Assembly: GCF_000622405.1 (NCBI RefSeq)
Contig: NZ_JASF01000005.1
Location: 1,302,001 to 1,366,000, forward strand
Direction of reading: 5' to 3'
Source of the DNA: Sulfitobacter donghicola DSW-25 = KCTC 12864 = JCM 14565
GTDB taxonomy: Bacteria; Pseudomonadota; Alphaproteobacteria; Rhodobacterales; Rhodobacteraceae
Length of the DNA stretch: 64,000 bases
Shown: positions 34,074 through 41,868 of the stretch, piece after piece
Layout: the number at the start of each line of letters is the position of its first letter
How positions within the stretch are numbered: position 1 is the first letter of the stretch
Program-made: the position numbers and the translations under genes
The notes under the pieces: generated by a model
Told to the model about the DNA's origin: nothing
The model's input: only the letters and a program-made list of their open reading frames with translations
The model's database searches: none

Positions 34074-34858
34074 CAGCGCACCTGCGTCGTAGCACTCATC
34101 ATCTGGTCGACAGCCGAGATTACTTTTGCGTTCATCTCATAACCCCGCTGTGCCGCAATCAGTTCGGTTATTTCCTGAACCGCATCAACAGAGCTGTCCT
34201 CGAGATACCCTTGCCTCAAGGTTCCTAAACCATCTTGACCAGGGGTAGAGACAAGCGCCGGACCGGATGCTTCTGTTTCGAGAAACATGTTACTGCCGAT
34301 CGCTTCAAGGCCTTTGGAATTAGTGAACCCTGATAGAGTAAATTGACCAAGCAATTGCCCTTCTGTAGCCTCATCAAAATATGCGTAAACTTCACCATCT
34401 GCATTAATTGAAATACTTTGCGCATCAGCAGGTACGGTAATCTCCGGCCCGACTGGGAATCCATCAGAGGTAACAATCAAGCCATCGCCTGTTCGTTTAA
34501 GCCCCCCGTCGCGAGTATAGGCGGTTTGACCACTGGGCAATGTCACTTCCAGATAACCCTGGCCATCGATAGCGACATCTAGATCACCTTGTGTTGCGGA
34601 AAGGGACCCTTGCTGAAGGTGCAAGCTCACGGCGGCGGGACGAACGCCAAGGCCGATCTGAACACCAGTTGGAAGAACTGTCCCATCTGAAGCGTTAACT
34701 GATCCTGCACGCGCCATTTGTTGATAGTGAAGATCAGCAAATTCGGCACGTCGCGCATTATAGCCAGTTGTGCTCATATTCGCGAGGTTGTTCGAAATGG
34801 TTTCAACCCGCATTTGCTGGGCGCTCATTCCGGTTGCTGCAATTTTGAGGGCTCGCAT
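34073..34858 (-). CDS. flgG: Flagellar distal rod protein FlgG
   Basis: A 261-residue rod protein. The N-terminal MRALKIAATGMSAQQMRVE, the SNNLANMSTTGYNARRAEF segment, and the C-terminal ELIAAQRGYEMNAKVISAVDQM are nearly diagnostic for FlgG. An AAAGGAGAG site precedes the ATG. It follows flgF. Confidence 0.96.
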   Translation of the reverse strand: MRALKIAATGMSAQQMRVETISNNLANMSTTGYNARRAEFADLHYQQMARAGSVNASDGTVLPTGVQIGLGVRPAAVSLHLQQGSLSATQGDLDVAIDGQGYLEVTLPSGQTAYTRDGGLKRTGDGLIVTSDGFPVGPEITVPADAQSISINADGEVYAYFDEATEGQLLGQFTLSGFTNSKGLEAIGSNMFLETEASGPALVSTPGQDGLGTLRQGYLEDSSVDAVQEITELIAAQRGYEMNAKVISAVDQMMSATTQVR

Positions 34859-34870
34859 GGGCTCTCTCCT

Positions 34871-35590
34871 TTAATTAGTCTCGGTTAGGGTTTTGACAGC
34901 CGCGCGAACGCGCTCATCTTCTGTTTTCAAAAAGCTTTGACCCATTTCATAGGCTCGCTGCACTTCGATCAATCGAGACAGTTCCAGCAGTGGGTTAACA
35001 TTGGATCCTTCAGTGAAGCCTTGTAAAACACGGGCCTCCTCTGCCGGCTCATCTCCTGCATCTGCACGAAACATCACACCGTCCTCGCGAACCATTTCAT
35101 TTGGTGCGAGGGGCCGAACAATCGCCATTTGGCCTAAAGGGTTCCCATCCATGCTCAATGTTCCATCGGCAGAAACCGAAAGGGTGCCCGCCCCTGCAGG
35201 AATGAACAACGGTGCACGGCCATTATCGAGGACAGGGAAACCATCCGGGGTCACCAGCTCTCCTGCGGCATTTGGAGAAAATGAACCTGCCCGTGTGAGA
35301 CGATCCCCTAATGGAGTCTGAACGACAAAATAGCCATCGCCTTCAATTGCAAAATCGAAAGTGCCATTGGTCTGCTCAAGCCCCCCCTGTTCAAAGGAAG
35401 TTTTCCCGACATTCCCTTGGCCCATCGATAGCGACGGACCTCCATCAACGGATTTTACATATTCCGAAAAGATAACGCCTTCTGCACGAAAGCCTGTCGT
35501 ACTCGAGTTAGCGATATTATTTGCCACGACCTGCATTTCGCGTTTCAGGCCAGCCTGACGCGTCAGGGTGATATAACCAGTACTTTCCAT
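34871..35590 (-). CDS. flgF: Flagellar proximal rod protein FlgF
   Basis: A 239-residue rod protein of the FlgE/F/G family. It has MESTGYITLTRQAGLKREMQ, ANNIANSSTTGFRAEGVIF and the C-terminal LELSRLIEVQRAYEMGQSFL. I set the start at the ATG at 35590, where family homology begins, 3 bases behind the fliQ stop; the longer in-frame reading would run through fliQ. Length and the FlgF-type N-terminus separate it from FlgG. Confidence 0.94.
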   Translation of the reverse strand: MESTGYITLTRQAGLKREMQVVANNIANSSTTGFRAEGVIFSEYVKSVDGGPSLSMGQGNVGKTSFEQGGLEQTNGTFDFAIEGDGYFVVQTPLGDRLTRAGSFSPNAAGELVTPDGFPVLDNGRAPLFIPAGAGTLSVSADGTLSMDGNPLGQMAIVRPLAPNEMVREDGVMFRADAGDEPAEEARVLQGFTEGSNVNPLLELSRLIEVQRAYEMGQSFLKTEDERVRAAVKTLTETN

Positions 35591-35592
35591 CT

Positions 35593-35859
35593 TTATCCTC
35601 CGATGATGAGTGGGATAATTTGACTGTGAAAAAAGGCGACAAGCGTGTTCGTCATGAAATTCATCGACATCCAAAACACCACGCCAATGGCTGCTAGTTT
35701 TGGTACAAACGTTAGTGTCATCTCTTGCACAGACGTCAGAGCTTGAACCAATCCGATTGACACCCCCGAAACGAGTGCTGCGATAAGGATTGGCAGAGAG
35801 ATGATAAACGCTACCCAAATGCCTTGCCGCATAGTGTCAAAAAACACCAAGTCATCCAT
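35593..35859 (-). CDS. fliQ: Flagellar export gate protein FliQ
   Basis: An 88-residue protein with two membrane helices (GIWVAFIISLPILIAALVSG; AAIGVVFWMSMNFMTNTLVAF) and the FliQ signature VQALTSVQEMTLTFVPKL. It is placed between fliE and flgF with 2-3 base gaps. It completes the FlhA/FlhB/FliP/FliQ/FliR gate, so all five gate proteins are encoded in the window. Confidence 0.95.
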   Translation of the reverse strand: MDDLVFFDTMRQGIWVAFIISLPILIAALVSGVSIGLVQALTSVQEMTLTFVPKLAAIGVVFWMSMNFMTNTLVAFFHSQIIPLIIGG

Positions 35860-35861
35860 AA

Positions 35862-36152
35862 TTAGACGGGCATCCTCAGAATCTCTTGATAGGCTTCCAC
35901 GACTTTGTTCCGAACGCTAACTGCCGTTTCCACTGCCAGTTCGGTTTGGGCAAGTGCCTGAACCAAAGCATGCGGGTCGGCCGACCCCATCATCGTCGAT
36001 TGGGCGACTTGTTCCGATTTTGCCAAGGTGGCCGCGAAATCGCCTGCCACCCCTTTTAGCGTGCTGGCCATTCCTCCATCGGTTTCTGCCGGCGTAGTCG
36101 CCGATTTTGCTGATGTATAGTTCTGGACTGCGGAAAGTGATTTCAATTCCAT
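35862..36152 (-). CDS. fliE: Flagellar hook-basal body protein FliE
   Basis: A 96-residue junction protein joining the MS ring to the rod. The C-terminal half has DPHALVQALAQTELAVETAVSVRNKVVEAYQEILRMPV-type helices (key part: VRNKVVEAYQEILRMPV), the conserved end of FliE. It is encoded between flgC and fliQ. Confidence 0.93.
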   Translation of the reverse strand: MELKSLSAVQNYTSAKSATTPAETDGGMASTLKGVAGDFAATLAKSEQVAQSTMMGSADPHALVQALAQTELAVETAVSVRNKVVEAYQEILRMPV

Positions 36153-36197
36153 TCTGGAACTCCTTTGCGATTAAATTTCAGATAATTTTTTTGCGTT

Positions 36198-36590
36198 TTA
36201 ACTTCGCAAAAGCTGCATCAGGCTGGTCGACATCTGTCGAGCCTGATCAAACATTTTCAGGTTAGCTTCGTAACTCCGCTGAGCTTCTCTTGCGTCTGCC
36301 AATTCGATCAATATCTCAACGTTAGAGCCTGAATAGTTGCCCATTTCATCAGCCAGCGGATGTGAAGGATCATAGATTTCAGACAGCTTTCGTTGATCCA
36401 ATTTTACACGGCTCACTCTCACAGAAGAGATATCGTCTCCTTGCCCAAGGGCGGTCTCAAAGGAGATTAGTTTTCTTCGGTAACCAGGCGTATCTGCATT
36501 GGAAATATTCTCGGATAGATGGCGCAGACGCTGCGCTTGTGCTTGCATACCGCTGGCGGAAACGGATCGTGCTGATGAAAAATCGCTCAT
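36198..36590 (-). CDS. flgC: Flagellar proximal rod protein FlgC
   Basis: A 130-residue rod protein. It has SARSVSASGMQAQAQRLRHL, the SENISNADTPGYRRK motif of FlgB/FlgC, YDPSHPLADEMGNYSGSNVEI and a C-terminal EAQRSYEANLKMFDQ. The GSNV.ILIELADAREAQRSYEAN pattern identifies FlgC. It is preceded by flgB with an 11-base gap. Confidence 0.94.
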   Translation of the reverse strand: MSDFSSARSVSASGMQAQAQRLRHLSENISNADTPGYRRKLISFETALGQGDDISSVRVSRVKLDQRKLSEIYDPSHPLADEMGNYSGSNVEILIELADAREAQRSYEANLKMFDQARQMSTSLMQLLRS

Positions 36591-36601
36591 AAAACTCTCT
36601 C

Positions 36602-36988
36602 CTAATTTGTCCGAACAGCCATGCGGAGCACGTCCAAAGCGGATTTGTAGATTGCGAGAGCGCGATCATGATCTGTTTTTGCTTCGGCCGATCTCAACAG
36701 CTCTGCTTCTAATGAAATGGTATTTTGGTTGGGGTTTTCGCCGTTACGGATTTCCGTTTTCGCCCACTCTTGGCCTTCAACGCTTCCGTTCAAGTGCCCG
36801 CCCCTAGTCGCACGCTGTGTCGTGCCCCCTTCGGAAGGAGCATACAAAGATGCAAACGGGGCGACCTGCCTACCGACGTAGTTTGGCGTATTTGCGTTCG
36901 CTACATTTTGCGCGATCAGCGCCTGACTTTGCCCAGCATGTCTAGCCATTGCCGAGGCTGTCTTAAAAACTGTCAAATTTTCGAACAT
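36602..36988 (-). CDS. flgB: Flagellar proximal rod protein FlgB
   Basis: A 128-residue rod protein with ARHAGQSQALIAQNVANANTPNYVGRQV-type N-terminal helix (key part: AQNVANANTPNY) and a C-terminal KTDHDRALAIYKSALDVLRMAV. It is the first gene of the minus-strand rod/ring operon and is divergent from fliI across 81 bases. No CtrA box with exact spacing was seen there. Confidence 0.92.
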   Translation of the reverse strand: MFENLTVFKTASAMARHAGQSQALIAQNVANANTPNYVGRQVAPFASLYAPSEGGTTQRATRGGHLNGSVEGQEWAKTEIRNGENPNQNTISLEAELLRSAEAKTDHDRALAIYKSALDVLRMAVRTN

Positions 36989-37069
36989 CGGGATTCTCCC
37001 AGCTGTGATTTCAATGAAGGCTTAAGGGTGATTCCTTTAGAAACAGTGAGCAGCCCAGAAAGGAACGCC

Positions 37070-38401
37070 ATGAAAGATGCATCTCTCATCGAAGGACTCG
37101 TCGCCCATATCGCGGAACAAGAGCCCGTTCGCCCTGTAGGTCGGATATCCCGCGCTGACGGAGCGGCCCTGCATATTTCGGGCCTCACCGATAAAGCGTC
37201 TATCGGCGATACCTTGCAGGTCTATCGCAAACGTGGCGCCCCCTTGCGTGGGGAAGTTGTCCAAATTCTCGAGGATTCTCTTGTTATGTTGGCCGAGGCT
37301 CCACCAGAAGGGGTCAGTCTGAATGATCCTGTTACATTGCTATCCACGGCTTTGATTGCCCCTTCCTATCAATGGCTTGGGAGAATCATTGACCCCTCTG
37401 GCCTGCCCTTGGACGGTAAACCATTGCTGCGTGGTCCCACTGCACGTGCTCTTCTTGCGCCACCTCCGAAAGCCGCCCAAAGGCGTCCGTTTGGTCAACG
37501 ATTGAGCACGGGTTTAAACGTAACAAATACAATATTACCTTTAGTCGAAGGGCAGAGGGTAGGTCTATTTGCCGGCTCCGGTGTGGGCAAATCGACTCTG
37601 CTAGGGCAATTCGCGCGGCACATGACGGCGGATATTGTCGTGATTGCCATGATTGGCGAACGCGGAAGGGAATTGCGTCATTTTATTGAAGAAGTTCTCG
37701 GCCCAGATGGACTTGCACGTGCCGTAGTTGTGGCTGCCACCTCGGATCAATCGCCCCTGTTACGTAGACGTTGTGCATGGACCGCAATGGCCGTTGCTGA
37801 ACATTACCGAGATTTAGGTCATTCGGTTTTATTTCTGGCCGATTCGATTACCCGTTTTGCCGAAGCACATAGGGAAGTCGCCGTTGCCGCCGGAGAAGCA
37901 CCTGTGTTGCGCGGGTTTCCACCGTCTACAACTCACTTGATAACCTCCCTATGCGAACGAGCTGGCCCTGGAGCAGATAACCAAGGAGACATAACTGCCA
38001 TTTTCAGCGTATTGGTAGCGGGGTCAGATATGGATGAACCGGTAGCAGATATTTTACGCGGCGTACTGGACGGGCACATCGTGCTGGACAGATCCATTGC
38101 TGAGCGCGGGCGATTTCCAGCTATCGACGTCTTACGCTCCGTTTCCCGAAGCCTCCCCGCAGCTGCAACTGAAAGAGAGAACAAGCTCCTCTCGTTAACA
38201 CGAAAAATGTTAGGGTTGTACGACGCTAACTCGATGATGATTACAGCTGGATTGTATTCGAATGGAACCGATCCGGAGATCGATAAAGCCATAAAACTTT
38301 ATCCGGAAATCGAATCCTTCTTGGCCAAAACCGAACCGGATGATCCACAGCGCAGCTTTAGCCAATTAGAACTGGTTCTTCGAAGGGCAGGTATTAGCTA
38401 A
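37070..38401 (+). CDS. fliI: Flagellar export ATPase FliI
   Basis: A 443-residue F1-beta-like ATPase that energises export. It has Walker A GLFAGSGVGKSTLL (about residues 162-175), IGERGREL, Walker B-type VLFLADSITRFAEAHRE, and GRFPAIDVLRSVSRSLP. The ATG at 37070, preceded by AGAAAGGA, fits family length; a longer in-frame reading would overlap flgB. It is the only gene on this strand between 32.3 and 41.8 kb. Confidence 0.95.
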   Translation: MKDASLIEGLVAHIAEQEPVRPVGRISRADGAALHISGLTDKASIGDTLQVYRKRGAPLRGEVVQILEDSLVMLAEAPPEGVSLNDPVTLLSTALIAPSYQWLGRIIDPSGLPLDGKPLLRGPTARALLAPPPKAAQRRPFGQRLSTGLNVTNTILPLVEGQRVGLFAGSGVGKSTLLGQFARHMTADIVVIAMIGERGRELRHFIEEVLGPDGLARAVVVAATSDQSPLLRRRCAWTAMAVAEHYRDLGHSVLFLADSITRFAEAHREVAVAAGEAPVLRGFPPSTTHLITSLCERAGPGADNQGDITAIFSVLVAGSDMDEPVADILRGVLDGHIVLDRSIAERGRFPAIDVLRSVSRSLPAAATERENKLLSLTRKMLGLYDANSMMITAGLYSNGTDPEIDKAIKLYPEIESFLAKTEPDDPQRSFSQLELVLRRAGIS

Positions 38402-38403
38402 GT

Positions 38404-39192
38404 TCAACCACTTAGCAGGGTTAACGCGATCGCATTTGAAGAGTAGCCTGCGTTGAGGTCGGATATCTGATTCCGCACTACATATTTTGTGACAAGCTCT
38501 TGAACCATTTCAGGATCAGTAAAACTAGAAATTTCGTCCGTTCCAAATTCCTTTTTGGCGCGTTCTTTAAAAACACTTAGCTGCTGGTCCAAATCAATTT
38601 GGCCAAAAGAACTTGGCAAATTTAGTGCTTTCTCGAATACCTCCCTCAAGGGAGCTTCACTCATCAACGTGTACCACTTCGCATCATTTGAAGTATCTTC
38701 CGCGGCTAAAACGCTCATCTCACGCTCAGCGTATAGTGCAAACCGCATGGATTCGTTTTGTTCGCCTGCCGCAATTTCAAATTCAATCGCCTCATAACGA
38801 TCAATGATTGCCTCAGCAAACAAAGGCTCCCCTACCTTGAGAAACTCTCCTGGGCCGAAACCAAATGCCTGAGATAGTTCTGCGTAACGAGGATCTGAGA
38901 ACCTATTCGCTAGTGAGTCATCGTTGTCAGTTCCCTCCTCCAGAATTTTCTGGATGAAGTACTTACTGTTGATATCATCAGATAAGTCAAAAGCGCCTAA
39001 GGCAACGGTCATTAACCTGTGATCATTCACAAGCTCTTCCGCAGTCTCAATATTTCCTATGTTTTCGCGAAAGTAATCACCGTCACGCTTCAATTCGGCA
39101 TTTTGGCTAAAGGCTGCAAATTGACTGTCATAAGTCTCTTGCAGGAACCGCCAACCAGCAAAGCCGTCAAGTGGAACAACCGGGAGATACAT
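38404..39192 (-). CDS. DUF1217 family flagellar-cluster protein
   Basis: A 262-residue, mostly helical soluble protein with no signal peptide. The repeated pattern of NIGNIETAEELVNDHRLMTVALGAFDL, INSKYFIQKILEEGT, FKERAKKEFGTDEISSFTDPEMVQELVTKYVVR (read as separate segments) and the terminal YSSNAIALTLL matches DUF1217, a family found in rhizobial and rhodobacterial flagellar clusters with a flagellin-like end but no settled role. It overlaps flbT by one base, so it is probably produced with the flagellin regulators. Confidence 0.78.
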   Translation of the reverse strand: MYLPVVPLDGFAGWRFLQETYDSQFAAFSQNAELKRDGDYFRENIGNIETAEELVNDHRLMTVALGAFDLSDDINSKYFIQKILEEGTDNDDSLANRFSDPRYAELSQAFGFGPGEFLKVGEPLFAEAIIDRYEAIEFEIAAGEQNESMRFALYAEREMSVLAAEDTSNDAKWYTLMSEAPLREVFEKALNLPSSFGQIDLDQQLSVFKERAKKEFGTDEISSFTDPEMVQELVTKYVVRNQISDLNAGYSSNAIALTLLSG

Positions 39193-39596
39193 TAGTTCGG
39201 GCGAACGGCCAACAGCCGTTCCTCCCGTGGAAGAAGAGAGCGAAGTGCCTTCAATGTTCGGTAATGCTGTTTTTCAATAACGGCTTCGCTAGCGTCTGCC
39301 AGAACCTGCCTACTATCAGAATCGGTGAACACTTGGCTCAATTCTTCGACTTGTCGCAATAAAGGCAGATGCGCACTGTCTGGGTCTTTGTCGCCCGACA
39401 GGACCAGTTGCACCGCAAATAGGGCACGCCGAACAGGCGTCTTGGCGTCTTCTGGATGAATGGCATCGCGAAGACGAAGTATCTTTGCATCTGGTGTCAT
39501 GATGGCCAAACGACTTCTCCGGTCTCCATTTTCTATGACAGCACCGTTTATCAAAACACGTTCTTTTGGACCCAACTTAAGGACTAAACCACTCAT
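39192..39596 (-). CDS. flbT: Flagellin translation regulator FlbT
   Basis: A 134-residue protein of the FlbT family, which in Caulobacter binds the flagellin mRNA leader and limits its translation until the hook is complete. It has LVLKLGPKERVLINGAVIENGDRRSRLAI, the ILRLRDAIHPEDAKTPVRRALFAVQLVL-type segment, and a helical C-terminus. It is encoded between flaF and the DUF1217 gene, directly downstream of the flagellin gene. Confidence 0.93.
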   Translation of the reverse strand: MSGLVLKLGPKERVLINGAVIENGDRRSRLAIMTPDAKILRLRDAIHPEDAKTPVRRALFAVQLVLSGDKDPDSAHLPLLRQVEELSQVFTDSDSRQVLADASEAVIEKQHYRTLKALRSLLPREERLLAVRPN

Positions 39597-39609
39597 TTTG
39601 GCTTCCGAT

Positions 39610-39963
39610 CTATTTCAAGCCGCGCAAAATCGCGGTGTTTACTTCTACAAGGGGTAGGGCGCTAGCCTGTCCGCGGATGGCTTTTCGCGTATGATGCTCT
39701 GTAAACTCTGCCAAATATATGATCCGCGCACGCAGATCCTCAGGCAACAAATTTTGTGGACTTGATGCATCCAATCCAAATTTCCGCCAAAGCGTTCGGT
39801 TCTCGTGCATCGCCTCAATCAGCTTATTGAAATCTTTTTCTTTCATAGCGCCTGATAATCGCGACGTTATCCGCGCGACGACATCAAATTCGACTTTTCG
39901 CGCTGATTTCAAAGGTGCAGCAATTGGTGCATAGCCCTTTTGGGCAAGTGTGGTAGCGTTCAC
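39610..39963 (-). CDS. flaF: Flagellin regulator/chaperone FlaF
   Basis: A 117-residue FlaF-family protein, which works with FlbT in flagellin translation and secretion. It contains PLKSARKVEFDVVARITSRL, FNKLIEAMHENRTLWRKFGLD and LPEDLRARIIYLAEFTEHHT, typical of FlaF. The start is a GTG at 39963. It lies 76 bases behind the flagellin stop, separated by a terminator-like hairpin, so expression may rely on readthrough or on its own promoter. Confidence 0.92.
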   Translation of the reverse strand: MNATTLAQKGYAPIAAPLKSARKVEFDVVARITSRLSGAMKEKDFNKLIEAMHENRTLWRKFGLDASSPQNLLPEDLRARIIYLAEFTEHHTRKAIRGQASALPLVEVNTAILRGLK

Positions 39964-39992
39964 AGAAATCCCTACTCATCAATTGTTGTGCA

Positions 39993-40016
39993 AGGGGCGC
40001 AATGCTGCGCGCCCCT
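39993..40016 (-). terminator. Hairpin between flagellin and flaF
   Basis: AGGGGCGC (39993-40000) and GCGCCCCT (40009-40016) form a perfect 8-base GC-rich stem with an 8-base loop just behind the flagellin stop. On the minus strand the sequence after it is TGCACAAC, with no T tract. It may protect the abundant flagellin message or partly terminate before flaF and flbT. Confidence 0.5.
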
Positions 40017-40039
40017 CACCATTGTCTAGGTCGATAAAC

Positions 40040-40882
40040 TTAACGGAAGAGCGACATGATCGTGGATGGCGACTCGTTCGCGATCGACAAGGCCTGCACA
40101 CCCAGCTGCTGCTGTGTCTGAAGTGCCTGAAGTTTCGCGGATGCGGCTTCCATGTCCGTATCAACGAGGGCACCGATACCAGAAGTCACCGTATCAGATA
40201 GTTTGGAAATGTAATCCATCTGATCGTCTACACGTTTACCATCGGAACCCAGAGCAGCAGCACCGTTAATTGCCGCCGTCAGCATGGTTTCGATTTCGCC
40301 AAAGGCTGATGCGGCAGTCGTAACGTCCGCAATGGCCGTCATAGCCGACGTGTCAACGGAAGTCTCGAAGTCTGCAGACGAAACATCGATTGTGCTGACT
40401 GTCGGTGCGCCTGAACCGACACGATCAAGCGACGAAACCACGGTGAGGCTTGTACCGCCTGTGCCATCGATATCCGTTTTCAATAGGTTGACACCGTTAA
40501 ACTGTGAGCCAGAAATGATCGCATCAATTTGATCGCGCTTGGACGCCATGTCTGCTTCGATTTTGCCGAAATCGGCCGTTTCTGATTGTGCTGAAACCGC
40601 AAGCTCCTTCATTTCCGTAAGGGTCTCTACGATACGTTCAGCACCTGTGCTGGCAACAGCCACCGTAGATTGCCCAACCGATAGAGAATCTTGCACCGCA
40701 TCAAAACCAGCAACGTCAGACTCCATTACTTTGGAAATCGCCCAGACCGATGCGTTGTCTTTCGCGGTATTGATATCTTTACCTGTGGAAATAGAGTTCT
40801 GAGTATCCGACAGATTGCTGTTGATGGATTTCAGAGTTTGCAGGGCAACCATTGCGCTGTTGTTTGTAAGAATGCTCGACAT
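40040..40882 (-). CDS. fliC: Flagellin
   Basis: A 280-residue filament subunit. The conserved N-terminus (ILTNNSAMVALQTLKSINSNL, ISTGKDINTAKDNASVWAIS) and C-terminus (KLQALQTQQQLGVQALSIANESPSTIMSLFR, read as two halves) flank a short central domain. It is shorter than the 490-residue enterobacterial type and close to other alphaproteobacterial flagellins. The ATG at 40882 follows AGAGGAA. It is the only flagellin gene in the window, with a 244-base leader upstream that contains two hairpins. Confidence 0.95.
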   Translation of the reverse strand: MSSILTNNSAMVALQTLKSINSNLSDTQNSISTGKDINTAKDNASVWAISKVMESDVAGFDAVQDSLSVGQSTVAVASTGAERIVETLTEMKELAVSAQSETADFGKIEADMASKRDQIDAIISGSQFNGVNLLKTDIDGTGGTSLTVVSSLDRVGSGAPTVSTIDVSSADFETSVDTSAMTAIADVTTAASAFGEIETMLTAAINGAAALGSDGKRVDDQMDYISKLSDTVTSGIGALVDTDMEAASAKLQALQTQQQLGVQALSIANESPSTIMSLFR

Positions 40883-40907
40883 TGAAGCTGTTCCTCTTTT
40901 TGCATGT

Positions 40908-40947
40908 CGGCGCTTTGCGCCGGATAACGTCCACATCGCTGCTGGAC
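40908..40947 (-). promoter_or_regulatory. Two hairpins in the flagellin mRNA leader
   Basis: CGGCGC-N3-GCGCCG (40908-40922) is a perfect 6-base stem with a three-base loop, 26 bases ahead of the flagellin ATG. A second stem, GTCCA/TGGAC, spans 40929-40947. They sit in the 244-base gap between the flgN-like gene and flagellin (40883-41126), which shows no other gene. They are candidate sites for FlbT/FlaF translational control. Confidence 0.45.
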
Positions 40948-41126
40948 AGGAATGCCATTCTGACAGTTACAACCACTCGTTTCCCGAGCAGTGCGCCACC
41001 CGTGTTTCGGATGCATCGCCACCATGTCCTATTGCCGCTTTCCAAATACTTAATGCCTCATGCCGGTCTGTTTGGCATTTTATTCAACTGGCCTGCGCTT
41101 CATTCAGCGCAAGCCAAAACCTTGAA

Positions 41127-41480
41127 CTATGCACGTTTTTCCACTTGTTGCTTTGCGTTGGTTGGAACGCTCTGCCTGCACCCTCGTTCATCATAGGTAT
41201 CCAGTGCAGATCGAACCTGTCTCAATGCCGCAAGACGGACAGAAACCGAACGTATCCCCTCAAGAGCGCCATCCAAAAGCAACTGATTGCGCTGCAACTT
41301 TCTTTCTAGCGGCCCGATCTTCTTTCGGTTCAACTCTTCGCTCTCAAACATGGCATCCAATATGGATTCCTTTTCAGCCAATAAGGTACTCAATCCTTGA
41401 AGGTCCCCCTCCAAAAGGTACTTCCGTTCCTTTTCGAGTAAACTATCAAGGCTTTCAAAATCAGGGTTTTCAGTGGTCAT
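41127..41480 (-). CDS. flgN: FlgN-like export chaperone
   Basis: A 117-residue helical protein. SLDSLLEKERKYLLEGDLQGLSTLLAEKESIL (read as leading half SLDSLLEKERKYLLEGDL) is the characteristic N-terminal pattern of FlgN, the chaperone of FlgK and FlgL, and a second helix and a polar tail follow. It overlaps flgJ by 11 bases and precedes flagellin. It is diverged, so the identification rests on pattern and context. Confidence 0.7.
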   Translation of the reverse strand: MTTENPDFESLDSLLEKERKYLLEGDLQGLSTLLAEKESILDAMFESEELNRKKIGPLERKLQRNQLLLDGALEGIRSVSVRLAALRQVRSALDTYDERGCRQSVPTNAKQQVEKRA

Positions 41481-41748
41481 TGGTTTGCTCCTTTAAAGAT
41501 TCGAAAAGGGATTCGGCTAATCCGATTCCGCCGCTTTTGACAATTTGGTTGGCGTGTTCCTGAACAAGGAATGAACCAAATTGATCCTCCCCTGCGCCGC
41601 CCCCAAAACTTTCACTCGTCTTCCCTAGGCCGGCTGATTGCAGCATCTCCGCCAAAAATGTCGCCTCAAGCTTTTGAGCCGCCTCTTTTAGGGCGGTATT
41701 TCTGCTCGTTTCTGGCGTTGGACCTAGCGATGGTGGAATCGGGTTCAT
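41470..41748 (-). CDS. flgJ: FlgJ N-terminal domain rod-binding protein
   Basis: A 92-residue protein corresponding to the rod-binding (rod cap) domain of FlgJ, with LKEAAQKLEATFLAEMLQSAGLG and FGSFLVQEHANQIVKSGGIGLAESLF. The C-terminal peptidoglycan hydrolase domain of enterobacterial FlgJ is absent, as is normal in alphaproteobacteria. Those species supply a separate lytic enzyme; the one candidate in this cluster has lost its catalytic residues. Confidence 0.88.
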   Translation of the reverse strand: MNPIPPSLGPTPETSRNTALKEAAQKLEATFLAEMLQSAGLGKTSESFGGGAGEDQFGSFLVQEHANQIVKSGGIGLAESLFESLKEQTNDH

Positions 41749-41868
41749 CCGAAAAACTCCTTAAATTGCTTCAATTTTCCAGAGCATGAGCGCAAAGCCG
41801 TAAACAATCGGTAAGGAAGTTTGTGGATATTTATCAGGTACCGCGGCAGAATCCCGAAAGGTTCCAGA

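Noticed and set aside
36989-37069. CtrA box between flgB and fliI
   Set aside because: A TTAA and a TTAG are present, but the spacing between them is not 7.
40883-41126. Sigma-54 type promoter before flagellin
   Set aside because: GG and GC pairs are present, but none has the required spacing and TGGCAC-N5-TTGC context.
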